Positions 1 to 7,344 of a stretch of 8,176 nt of DNA are shown here, piece after piece. Source of the DNA: Verrucomicrobiales bacterium (GTDB lineage: Bacteria; Verrucomicrobiota; Verrucomicrobiia; Limisphaerales; UBA1096); assembly GCA_028817635.1 (NCBI GenBank), contig JAPPPH010000439.1:1-8176 (forward strand), given 5' to 3'. Position numbers and translations under genes: made by a program. The notes under the pieces were generated by a model. The model had not been told where the DNA came from. It saw nothing but the letters and a program-made list of their open reading frames with translations, and searched no databases. The first letter of the stretch is position 1. Each line of letters starts with the position of its first letter.

Positions 1-2
1 AC

Positions 3-1697
3 ACGCATCAGGGTGGGGTGCTGAAGCTCTCGGCACAACTTTTCCCATTGAAGCCGGGTGAGAAGCGCGAGGCACGACTGGAACTGCAGTTGCCCCGCGA
101 AAAGTGGAGCGTGGCAGCCAAGGCGGAAGTGCATTACCCGGGCTGGGATGCTCATTTTCGGATTGAAAACTGGGACAATACCAATGACGTGAAGTACCGG
201 GTGTGCCACGGCGAGAAGGCAAAATTCGAGGGACTTATTCGTCGTGATCCGGTTGGCCGAGACGAGATCGTTGTGGCCAACCTTTCGTGCAACTCCAGTC
301 GCACAACCGGGCCGCGCGATGAGATCGTGAAAAATCTCCGACAGATCAATCCTGACCTGTTGTTTTTTGGTGGCGACCAGCACTACCGGCACACCGAGCA
401 TACCACCGGCTGGATTGAGTTTGGCCTGCAGTACCGCGATGTCATCCGCGATCGCCCGACGGTTTGCATCCCGGACGATCACGATGTCGGCCATGGCAAC
501 GTTTGGGGCGAGAGCGGCAAGCGTTCGACCATCCGCGGCGATGCCGATGGTGGCTATCGTTACCCTGTGAAGTACGTGAATCAGGTGCAGCGCCAGCAGA
601 CCACGAGTTTGCCGGACCCGATTGACCCCAGGCCGGTGGACCGGGGGATCGGTGTTTACTTCACGCGCCTAAATGTTGGTGGAGTGGATTTTGCCATCCT
701 TGAGGATCGGAAATTCAAAAGTGGCCCGGCTGGGAAGATTCCAAAAATGGGACCTCGGCCCGACCACATCAATGACCCCAAGTATGATCCGAATAAAATC
801 GACCTGCCGGGTTTGCAGTTGCTGGGGCCGCGTCAGGAGAAGTTTCTCGCGGATTGGGGTGCGGATTGGACTGGTGCCGAGATGAAAGGCGTGCTGTCGC
901 AGACCGCCTTTTGCGGCGCGGTGCACATGCACGGCGGACGCAACAGTCGGCTTCTGGCGGACCTCGACTGCAACGGCTGGCCGCAGACACCCAGTCGCCG
1001 TGCGCTGTCGCTCATTCGTCGCGCTTGGGCGGTGCATCTTTGTGGCGATCAGCACCTTGCTGTGGTCGTGAAGCACGGCATCAGCGAGCACGGAGACGGC
1101 CCTTACGGTTTTACCGGCCCGGCTTTGGTGAACACGATTTACGGCCGTTGGTGGCACCCGCTCGACGAACAGCCCGGTCCGAATCCCGTGCCGGACAGTC
1201 CGCTGCCGTGGACCGGAGATTTCAAGGATGGTCTGGGCAACAAAATTTCGATGATGGCTTACGCCAATCCCGAGAATCGCAATGATGAGCGCAAGCGCGC
1301 CGACGGGTTCGGTATCGCCCGTTTCAACAAAAAGAAACGCGAAGTGACCTTCGAGTGTTGGCCCCGTTTTTGTGATGTCAAAGATGGGGACGCGGCACAG
1401 TATCCCGGTTGGCCGATCACGATCAAACAGGAGGCCAACGATGGTCGCAAGGTCGCCGGTTATTTGCCGGAATATATCTTTGCCGATGGCAAGGACTGCG
1501 TTGTGCAGGTAATCGAAGAGGCGAGCGGTGAGGTGCTATACACGACCCGCTCAACGGGCGGCCGTTTTCAGCCCAAGGTCTATTCTAAAGGCAAACACAC
1601 CGTGAAAATTGGCCGCGAATTACCAAACGGCAAGACCTTGAAAGGAGTCCAACCCAAGACCAAAACAGCGGCTGGCCAAGCGCGAGTCAAGGTGTAA
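3..1697 (+). CDS. PhoD-like metallophosphoesterase, 5' truncated
   Basis: This is probably an exported phosphatase or phosphodiesterase of the PhoD-like calcineurin superfamily; its substrate is unknown. The reading frame is open to the left window edge and no signal peptide is visible, so the start lies upstream. A GTG at 18 opens the frame but is probably internal. Counting residues from that GTG, the metal-site motifs appear in family order: SCNSS (90-94), GGDQHY (118-123, in the place of the usual GDxxY), PDDHD followed by N161 (152-161, the PhoD DDH motif) and CGDQH (342-346, the C-terminal GD-x-H motif). A segment at about 455-530 looks like a beta-rich accessory domain. The protein ends in a basic Lys/Arg-rich tail. 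The cytochrome gene follows 24 bases after the stop, which suggests cotranscription. The fold is well supported by the motifs; phosphatase activity is inferred. Confidence 0.85.
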   Translation, partial: THQGGVLKLSAQLFPLKPGEKREARLELQLPREKWSVAAKAEVHYPGWDAHFRIENWDNTNDVKYRVCHGEKAKFEGLIRRDPVGRDEIVVANLSCNSSRTTGPRDEIVKNLRQINPDLLFFGGDQHYRHTEHTTGWIEFGLQYRDVIRDRPTVCIPDDHDVGHGNVWGESGKRSTIRGDADGGYRYPVKYVNQVQRQQTTSLPDPIDPRPVDRGIGVYFTRLNVGGVDFAILEDRKFKSGPAGKIPKMGPRPDHINDPKYDPNKIDLPGLQLLGPRQEKFLADWGADWTGAEMKGVLSQTAFCGAVHMHGGRNSRLLADLDCNGWPQTPSRRALSLIRRAWAVHLCGDQHLAVVVKHGISEHGDGPYGFTGPALVNTIYGRWWHPLDEQPGPNPVPDSPLPWTGDFKDGLGNKISMMAYANPENRNDERKRADGFGIARFNKKKREVTFECWPRFCDVKDGDAAQYPGWPITIKQEANDGRKVAGYLPEYIFADGKDCVVQVIEEASGEVLYTTRSTGGRFQPKVYSKGKHTVKIGRELPNGKTLKGVQPKTKTAAGQARVKV

Positions 1698-1699
1698 CA

Positions 1700-1715
1700 G
1701 CGCTTGGCCAAGCGC
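1700..1715. repeat. Perfect 16-base palindrome GCGCTTGGCCAAGCGC, intergenic copy 1
   Basis: The sequence is its own reverse complement over 16 bases. It begins two bases after the phosphoesterase stop and ends six bases before the preferred ATG of the next gene, so it occupies most of the 24-base gap. It could fold as a 6-bp stem (GCGCTT/AAGCGC) with a GGCC loop, but no T-run follows, so it is not a classical intrinsic terminator. An identical copy sits at 5084-5099. It contains a TTG at 1704 that is in frame with the downstream gene. Confidence 0.9.
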
Positions 1716-1721
1716 ACTGTC

Positions 1722-3728
1722 ATGGATCCGCAGAGATTAATCGCCGTGGTGTTGCTGGTGTTTGCTGGCACGTCAGCAGTGTGTTCAGCGGAGTCTGCGG
1801 TGTTGCAGGTGTTCGACAGTCACTGCGTCAAGTGTCACGGCAGGGACGGCAAAACCAAGGGCAAGGTCAACCTGCTTAATCTCAAGTCGGATAGCGACTT
1901 GGTTGACGACGTCGATCTGCTGCAGGACATCATCGAGGTGATCGACAACGGCGACATGCCGCCCGAGGATGAACCGGGCTTAAAACCGGACATCCGGGAG
2001 TCTGCTGTTGCGGAGTTGCGCGGCTTGCTCAGGCTCGGTTTGGCCAAGCGGGCGACTTTTCCCAAGACACCCATCCGGAGGATGAATCGCTTCCAGTACA
2101 ACAACGCTGTGAAGGATTTGTTCAAGCTCAACGTGGAGGTGTTTTCATTGCCGGAAAAAATGATGCGCAGCTATGGCTACTTTGACCCTGCGTCGGGCAA
2201 AATGCCGGACACGGTGCACGTGGGCAGCAGGCCGCTTGGCAAGTCGCAGATGATCGAGCCTCGCCTGGCCGGAGTGGGACCGTTCCCGCAGGATCTGCGG
2301 GCGGAACACGGATTCGACAATCGCGGGGATCACCTTTCGATGTCGCCCATCCAGATGGAGGCGTTTTACAAGCTGAGCCAGTCGATCATGAGCAGCAACG
2401 ATTTCACGCCCAAGCGCTGCGGCATCTGGGGGGAGTTTTTCGCTGAACCGCAGTCGAAGGGGGACGAGCTTGACCGGGTGGTTCATGAGCGCTTGGCCGG
2501 CTTTTTGCGACGGGCGTTCCGCCGGCCGGTCGCGCCGGAGTTGGTTTCGCGCTACGCCGCGAACGTGAAATTGCAACTGAAAGACGGCGTGCCGTTTGAA
2601 AGAAGCATGAAGAACATCGCCTCGGCGGTGTTGTGTTCGCCCCGTTTTCTGTACCTGTACGACCAACCGATCAAGGGAGTCCGGGATGACTTCAACCTAG
2701 CCTCACGCCTTTCATTTTTCCTGTGGGGCAGCATCCCCGACGACGAATTATTGGAATTGGCAGAGAAGCAAACTCTACACAAACCGGAAGTACTCGCAGC
2801 GCAGGTCGACCGGATGCTGCGGGACAAACGTCTCAAGAGATTTTGCGACAGTTTCCCAGCGCAGTGGTTACAATTGGAACGCATCATTACCTCGACCCCG
2901 GATCGCAGCCTGTTCCCGACGTTCTACGCGAATGCCTACCGAACCAGCATGCACATGATGTTGGAGCCGCTGTTGCTGTTCGAGGCGGTGCTAATCGAGA
3001 ACCGGCCGGTGCATCAGTTGATCGATTCGGACTTCAGTTACCGAAGCGGCCCGTTGTCGGGTTGGTATAAAACCGGGAAGCGTACCGGCGGGCTGCCGCC
3101 GACTCGCTTGGCCTACAAGCGGGAGGCGCTTGGCAGTCGACGAGAGGGCGGGGTGATCACCAACGCGGCAGTCATGACGATGACCTCAAACCCGGTGCGA
3201 TCACAACCGATCACGCGCGGCGCCTGGACGTTGACCGTGATTTTCAACAACCCGCCCGAGCCACCACCGGCTGATGTGCCGCCGTTGCCTGAGGGGGAGA
3301 ACGGCAGAAACGACGAATCGCTGACCATACGCGAGCGCTTGGCCTCCCACCGGGACCGCCCCGACTGCGCCGGGTGCCATGTGAAAATTGATCCGCTTGG
3401 TTTTGCACTGGAAAACTACAATGCAGTCGGCGCTTGGCGGGAGACGTATGGCAATGGTCGAAAAGTGGACACATGCGGCAAACTGTTTCGCCGGCATGAA
3501 TTCGCTACGATTGAGCAATTTAAGGATGCGCTACTGGCTGAGAAGCCTCGTTTTGTGAAGGCGTTCGCCGGGCATCTTCTGTCCTTCGCGCTTGGCCGGG
3601 AACTGGCCGTTGCGGATTCCCCGGCGCTCGAAGCCATCGCGGTCGAGGCTGAAAAGAGCGAATATCGCTTTCAACCGCTCCTCAAAAGTATCATCCTGAG
3701 TGAGCCGTTTTTGCATGAACCGAACTGA
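1722..3728 (+). CDS. Planctomycete-type cytochrome c / DUF1592 protein (DUF1587-1595-1592-1588-1585)
   Basis: This is probably an extracytoplasmic haem protein of unknown function. From ATG 1722 it has 668 residues. A short N-terminus (MDPQR) and a hydrophobic stretch to about residue 25 form a likely signal peptide. Then come a planctomycete cytochrome c motif CVKCH (35-39), a DUF1587-like segment RRMNRFQYNNAVKDLF (119-134), a DUF1595-like segment with RRAFRRPV (263-270), a DUF1592 region with NLASRLSFFLWGSIPDDELL (325-344), a DUF1588 region with a second haem motif CAGCH followed by KIDPLGFALENYNAVG (549-570), and a C-terminal DUF1585 region ending KSIILSEPF. Both CxxCH motifs are intact. 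An in-frame TTG at 1704, inside the palindrome and preceded by AAGGTG, would add MAKRTV; ATG is preferred because it gives the cleaner signal peptide. The length is at the short end for the family. The DUF1552 gene follows immediately, the usual partner in these phyla. Confidence 0.93.
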   Translation: MDPQRLIAVVLLVFAGTSAVCSAESAVLQVFDSHCVKCHGRDGKTKGKVNLLNLKSDSDLVDDVDLLQDIIEVIDNGDMPPEDEPGLKPDIRESAVAELRGLLRLGLAKRATFPKTPIRRMNRFQYNNAVKDLFKLNVEVFSLPEKMMRSYGYFDPASGKMPDTVHVGSRPLGKSQMIEPRLAGVGPFPQDLRAEHGFDNRGDHLSMSPIQMEAFYKLSQSIMSSNDFTPKRCGIWGEFFAEPQSKGDELDRVVHERLAGFLRRAFRRPVAPELVSRYAANVKLQLKDGVPFERSMKNIASAVLCSPRFLYLYDQPIKGVRDDFNLASRLSFFLWGSIPDDELLELAEKQTLHKPEVLAAQVDRMLRDKRLKRFCDSFPAQWLQLERIITSTPDRSLFPTFYANAYRTSMHMMLEPLLLFEAVLIENRPVHQLIDSDFSYRSGPLSGWYKTGKRTGGLPPTRLAYKREALGSRREGGVITNAAVMTMTSNPVRSQPITRGAWTLTVIFNNPPEPPPADVPPLPEGENGRNDESLTIRERLASHRDRPDCAGCHVKIDPLGFALENYNAVGAWRETYGNGRKVDTCGKLFRRHEFATIEQFKDALLAEKPRFVKAFAGHLLSFALGRELAVADSPALEAIAVEAEKSEYRFQPLLKSIILSEPFLHEPN

Positions 3729-3729
3729 A

Positions 3730-5079
3730 ATGTCCGCACTAAACCGACGAACCTTTCTAAGAGGCGCCGCCGGCGCGACGCTTTCGCTGCCGTGGCTGGA
3801 GTCCATCGCTTCGGCTGCCAACGTAGAAACTCCTCCCCAGCGATTGGCCATTTACTACGTGCCGATCGGGGTGGTGCGGCGTTCGTTTTTCCCGGGCGAA
3901 GCGGAGACTGAAGTGCCCAAGTTTCGTGGTTTTCTGGGTGGGAAACGGGAACAGCCAGACCTGTACAAGCCGGGCTATCAACCAATCGTGTGGACTCCGA
4001 CGCTGGAACCCCTGCGAAAGGTTCAGGATCATGTCACACTCATTACCGGGCTGGATCGCGTGTACCAGAACGGAACCGATGTGCACGCCCAGTGTGCCAG
4101 TTGTTTTCTGAGCAGCGCGGCTCCGTATGAGATCAAATCATCGGCTTGGCCATTGAATCGTACGCTCGACCACGTGGTGGCGGATCATGTCGGCGACGCG
4201 ACTCCGTTCCGGTCGCTGGAATTCAGTTGCAACAGCCACAAGGACAACGTCGAGTCGATCTACTTTGACAACATATCATGGTACGGCACCGGTCATGTGG
4301 CGCCGTCGATGCGCGACCCGCAGAAGGCCTATCGTCGATTGTTCGGCACGAGGGACACGGAACAATTTCGAAACATCACCGACCTTGTGTTGGAGGATGC
4401 ACGCTCGCTTCAACGCGAATTGGGGAGCGAGGATCAAAACAAATTTAACGAGTACTTCGACTCCGTCCGGGCGATTGAAGAGCAGATGGAAAAAATGGCC
4501 CGAATGAAAAACGGCTTGGCCAAGGCCTCCATCGACGAGCCAATCGATGCCTACCTGCCCCGCGGGGAGTACATCCGCTTGATGGGAGACCTGATGGTCG
4601 TTGCGTTGCAGACCGGCTTGACGCGGGTGGCCACGATGATGATCGGGCCGGAGCGATGGAACACGCCGTACATGTTTGAGGGTGTCTTCGACAAGCCGCG
4701 CAGCCATCACTCGATGTCCCATAACCAACCCAAGTTCATCGACGACCTGGCCAAGGTGGATCGTTTTTACATGGAGCAGTTCGCGTATCTTGTCGAGAAG
4801 ATGGCCAGCATCCGTGAGGCTAACGGCACGACGCTGCTCGACAATACGATTTTTACCTACGGCTCCGGCTTGGGAGATGGCGCGTCGCATCAATACAACA
4901 AACTCCCAGTCATCGTGGCCGGGCGTGGTGGCGGAAAAATCCGAGCGGGAGGCAATCACCTCAATGTGCCCACCGGCACGCCCTTGGCCAATCTTTGGCT
5001 GGCCCAGACCCAGGCGCTTGGCCTAAAACGCGACCGCTTCGCCGACAGCACCGCCCCGCTTGGCCAAGTTTTGGTTTAG
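3730..5079 (+). CDS. DUF1552 family protein with Tat signal
   Basis: This is an exported protein of unknown biochemical role and the usual genomic companion of DUF1592 cytochrome proteins. From ATG 3730 it has 449 residues. MSALNRRTFLRGAAG followed by a hydrophobic segment and PWLESIASA is a textbook twin-arginine signal (Arg6-Arg7), so the protein is probably exported folded. DUF1552 hallmarks are YYVPIGV near the mature N-terminus, the SHHSMSHN segment in the middle, and a C-terminal block (DNTIFTYGSGLGDGASHQY, then VAGRGGGKIRAGG and a TPLANLWLAQ helix) that resembles the related DUF1501 family. The chosen start lies one base after the upstream stop (TGA-A-ATG). In-frame ATG 3715 and GTG 3700 would overlap the upstream gene and put extra residues before the Tat motif. 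The tight junction suggests translational coupling. The last codons contain two copies or near-copies of the TTGGCCAA word, and the stop runs directly into a palindrome. Confidence 0.93.
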   Translation: MSALNRRTFLRGAAGATLSLPWLESIASAANVETPPQRLAIYYVPIGVVRRSFFPGEAETEVPKFRGFLGGKREQPDLYKPGYQPIVWTPTLEPLRKVQDHVTLITGLDRVYQNGTDVHAQCASCFLSSAAPYEIKSSAWPLNRTLDHVVADHVGDATPFRSLEFSCNSHKDNVESIYFDNISWYGTGHVAPSMRDPQKAYRRLFGTRDTEQFRNITDLVLEDARSLQRELGSEDQNKFNEYFDSVRAIEEQMEKMARMKNGLAKASIDEPIDAYLPRGEYIRLMGDLMVVALQTGLTRVATMMIGPERWNTPYMFEGVFDKPRSHHSMSHNQPKFIDDLAKVDRFYMEQFAYLVEKMASIREANGTTLLDNTIFTYGSGLGDGASHQYNKLPVIVAGRGGGKIRAGGNHLNVPTGTPLANLWLAQTQALGLKRDRFADSTAPLGQVLV

Positions 5080-5099
5080 CCAAGCGCTTGGCCAAGCGC
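5079..5099. repeat. Overlapping palindromes filling a convergent gene junction
   Basis: Two perfect palindromes overlap here: GCCAAGCGCTTGGC (5079-5092) and GCGCTTGGCCAAGCGC (5084-5099), the latter identical to the copy at 1700-1715. The first shares its opening G with the TAG stop of the DUF1552 gene, and the second ends three bases before the nitroreductase stop read from the other strand. The gap between the two convergent genes is therefore almost wholly palindrome. Transcripts from either side could form one of two mutually exclusive hairpins, so a two-way terminator or attenuator is possible. No U-tract is present on either strand, so that role is inference. Confidence 0.85.
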
Positions 5100-5101
5100 A
5101 G

Positions 5102-5767
5102 TTAGTCGAACCAAGTGGTGAAGGCTTCCACCGGTTCGCGCTCGGTGCGGTATTGATAGGAGGCATCATCGTAGTCGGCGTGGCCAAGCGCCATGCCGCA
5201 GATGAGTTTTTTTGTGTCAGGAATCTGGAGATGTTCCCTGACGATGTCGGGATACTCGGCCAATGCGGCCTGGGCGCAGGTCTCAAGGCCGAAGCCTCTT
5301 GCCGCGAGCATCACGTTTTGGATGAACATGCCGCAGTCGACCCACGAGCCAGTTTCCAAAATACCATCGATAAAAAAGTAGAGCGCCACCGGGGCATCGA
5401 AGCTGTGGTAGTTTTTCATCCATTGCTCCTTACGCTTTTCGATGTCGTCCCGTTGGATGTTTAGTGCCGCGTAAAGCGCCTTTCCGCAAACACGCCGACG
5501 CGTGATGTAGGGTTCCTCAATCTTTGTCGGGTAATACTCGTAATCCTGCCGGGCCGGTTCAGCGTTGGCACGGCACTGGGCGAGAGCTTCAGCGAGTTGG
5601 CGTTTGGTTTCGCCGGTGACGACCGCGACCTGCCACGGTTGTGAATTAACTCCGGACGGAGCCCATCGGGCGCATTCCAATATGCTCGTGATGGTCTCCC
5701 TGTCTACCGTATTGGGCAGGAAAGCCCGGGTGGATTTGCGGTTTCGAATTGCCTCTGTGACTTCCAT
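5102..5767 (-). CDS. Nitroreductase-family FMN-dependent oxidoreductase
   Basis: This is a likely cytoplasmic flavoprotein using NAD(P)H to reduce nitroaromatics, quinones or a similar acceptor; the physiological substrate cannot be read from sequence. It has 221 residues, a normal length for the family, and no signal peptide. Visible family features are the N-terminal FMN-phosphate motif RNRKSTRAF (8-16), the APSGVNSQPWQ segment (36-46) characteristic of nitroreductases, a central helix region ending in WVDCGMFIQN, the ARGFGLETCAQAALAEYP block, and the late CGMALGHAD block (190-198) that contacts FMN in homologues. The start ATG lies at 5767 with no strong Shine-Dalgarno, only a GGGAT nine bases upstream. 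It is the only minus-strand gene in the window, convergent with the DUF1552 gene and divergent from the sulfatase, so it is probably transcribed alone. The family is clear; the subfamily is not. Confidence 0.92.
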   Translation of the reverse strand: MEVTEAIRNRKSTRAFLPNTVDRETITSILECARWAPSGVNSQPWQVAVVTGETKRQLAEALAQCRANAEPARQDYEYYPTKIEEPYITRRRVCGKALYAALNIQRDDIEKRKEQWMKNYHSFDAPVALYFFIDGILETGSWVDCGMFIQNVMLAARGFGLETCAQAALAEYPDIVREHLQIPDTKKLICGMALGHADYDDASYQYRTEREPVEAFTTWFD

Positions 5768-5859
5768 TGTCTATCCCAATGCGTGACGCTCTTTCTGTTG
5801 GCAAAGCCTAACATTGTGTCGGCGCAGCCTCAATGGGTTAGCCGGCGTCAAATTTTTGG
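5768..5859. promoter_or_regulatory. Divergent intergenic region, probable promoters both ways
   Basis: This 92-base gap separates the starts of the nitroreductase and the first sulfatase, so it must carry expression signals for at least the nitroreductase. A weak sigma70-like pair for the minus strand is TTGAGG (complement of 5828-5833) and TAGGCT (complement of 5805-5810) with a 17-base spacer; the match is poor. An imperfect inverted repeat, TGTTGGC-AAA-GCCTAACA (5796-5813, one bulged T), overlaps that putative -10 and could be an operator. No convincing -35/-10 pair is seen for the sulfatase direction. These assignments are guesses from consensus matching only. Confidence 0.35.
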
Positions 5860-7341
5860 ATGAAACGAATTCTGATATTTTCAACGATCCTTTTCTTCGG
5901 CTTGGCCAAGTCGCATGCATTGACCAAGCCCAACGTGTTGTTGCTCTTGGTGGATGACCTGAAGCCGGCGATGGGTTGCTACGGCGACAAACACGCGATC
6001 ACACCGCACATGGACGCCTTGGCCAAGCGGGGAGTGCGGTTCGACTTGGCGTACTGCAATCAGGCAGTCTGTGCCCCGTCGCGGTTTACATTGATGCTCG
6101 GATCTCACTCGACCTCGACCGGGCTTTACGGTTTGGGCAGCCACCTGCGCCGAGTGATACCCAATGCGGTTACGATGTCTCAGTATTTTTCACGGTACGG
6201 TTACCGCGCTGAGTCGCTTGGCAAGGTGTTCCACATCGGCCACGGTAATCTCGGTGATCCACAGGCGTTTGAGGTTCCGCATTTTCACGACAAGGTGATC
6301 GAGTATCTGGTGCCCGAGAGCACGGATGGCGGCAAACTCACCCGTGAGGAGGCGTTGTTCACAAACCAAAAGCTGGGGCAAATTCGCTCCCTACCTCGAG
6401 GTGCCGCGTTCGAGGCGCCCGTTGCAAATGACGAGGATTACGCCGACGGTCGCGTGGCGAATGAAACCATTGTTCGGCTAAAGGCGGCGAAGGCGCGTCG
6501 CGCACAGGATGGCACACCGTTTTTCATCGCAGCCGGTTTTGTTCGGCCACACCTGCCATTTTCTGCGCCGAAAAAATATTGGGACATGCACGATCCGGCC
6601 AAGCTGGCACTGGCGGTCAACAAGTCGTTTCCCAAGGACGCGCCGAGAGTGGCGCTCAAGCGAGGAGGAGAAATTGCCGCCTTTAAGCCGGTGCCGCCGG
6701 GTGGACAGATCGGTGACGAGTTGGCCCGTGAGTTGATCCATGGCTATTACGCGAGCACGACTTATGTGGATGCCCAGATCGGGAAGGTCACCCGTGCATT
6801 GGATGAGTTTGGTTTGGCGGAAAATACAATCGTCGTATTGTGGGGGGATCACGGTTGGCATCTCGGTGACTTAAGCATTTGGACGAAGCACACGAATTTT
6901 GAACAGGCCAACCGCATTCCGATTGTGATCGCGGCGCCCGGGGTGGCCCGCGCCGGAGCGGCATCTCGTCAACTCGCAGAGACGGTGGACATCTTCCCGA
7001 CCGTGGCTGAGTTGGCAGGATTGCCCGCGCCGAAAGTACCGCAGCCGATCGACGGAGTCAGTCTGGTGCCGGTTTTGAAAAAACCAACAGCACGAGTTCG
7101 TGACCATGCGTTTCATGCCTATCCCCGCGGGCGAAAACTGGGCAGGGCAATTCGCACGGAACGATATCGTTTGGTGGAGTGGAAAAACCACAGCGATGCA
7201 ACTGTGCCGGTGGACTACGAGTTGTACGACTACGAGGCGGATCCTTGGGAGACTCAAAATCATTACGACACCAAACCCGGTGTGGCGAAAAAATTGAAAG
7301 CAATTCTCGCTAAATATCCTGCACCAAAAACCAGAAAATAA
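5860..7341 (+). CDS. Sulfatase, iduronate-2-sulfatase-like, exported
   Basis: This is a formylglycine-dependent sulfatase that probably hydrolyses sulfate esters on a polysaccharide outside the cytoplasm. It has 493 residues. A signal peptide (about residues 1-20, ending KSHA) leads into KPNVLLLLVDDLKPAMGCYG, whose Asp32-Asp33 bind the metal. The catalytic signature is CAPSR (71-75), a cysteine-type site in the C-x-P-S-R form that is converted to formylglycine. Further sites are GKVFHIGHG (121-129), RPHLPF (229-234) and WGDHGWHLGD (328-337, the second metal pair Asp330-His331), with Lys343 beyond. The DDLKPAMGCYG and GKVFHIG wording is that of iduronate-2-sulfatase-like enzymes rather than arylsulfatase A types. 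The C-terminus (YELYDYEADPWETQNH) is the standard sulfatase end, so the gene is complete. Maturation needs a formylglycine-generating enzyme, which is not in the window. A small gene follows three bases downstream. Confidence 0.95.
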   Translation: MKRILIFSTILFFGLAKSHALTKPNVLLLLVDDLKPAMGCYGDKHAITPHMDALAKRGVRFDLAYCNQAVCAPSRFTLMLGSHSTSTGLYGLGSHLRRVIPNAVTMSQYFSRYGYRAESLGKVFHIGHGNLGDPQAFEVPHFHDKVIEYLVPESTDGGKLTREEALFTNQKLGQIRSLPRGAAFEAPVANDEDYADGRVANETIVRLKAAKARRAQDGTPFFIAAGFVRPHLPFSAPKKYWDMHDPAKLALAVNKSFPKDAPRVALKRGGEIAAFKPVPPGGQIGDELARELIHGYYASTTYVDAQIGKVTRALDEFGLAENTIVVLWGDHGWHLGDLSIWTKHTNFEQANRIPIVIAAPGVARAGAASRQLAETVDIFPTVAELAGLPAPKVPQPIDGVSLVPVLKKPTARVRDHAFHAYPRGRKLGRAIRTERYRLVEWKNHSDATVPVDYELYDYEADPWETQNHYDTKPGVAKKLKAILAKYPAPKTRK

Positions 7342-7344
7342 GAA

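Noticed and set aside
854..1285. Second + strand open frame of 143 codons within the phosphoesterase gene
   Set aside because: It is an Arg/Ala/Ser-rich out-of-frame reading of the region encoding the conserved GDQH motif, not an overlapping gene.
1700..1715. Classical rho-independent terminator
   Set aside because: The stem is short and no T-run follows on either strand, so it was annotated as a palindromic repeat only.
1774..1798. Lipoprotein signal on the DUF1592 cytochrome protein
   Set aside because: A Cys occurs near the end of the hydrophobic stretch, but the preceding residues (S-A-V) do not fit a lipobox; ordinary signal peptidase cleavage is more likely.
2145..2666. Minus-strand open frame of 173 codons inside the DUF1592 cytochrome gene
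   Set aside because: The + strand frame has clear domain motifs across the same bases; the antisense product has none.
4276..4959. Long open frame of 227 codons on the minus strand within the DUF1552 gene
   Set aside because: It lies wholly inside a confidently assigned gene, shows no recognisable domain, and is explained by the codon bias of the real gene on the opposite strand.
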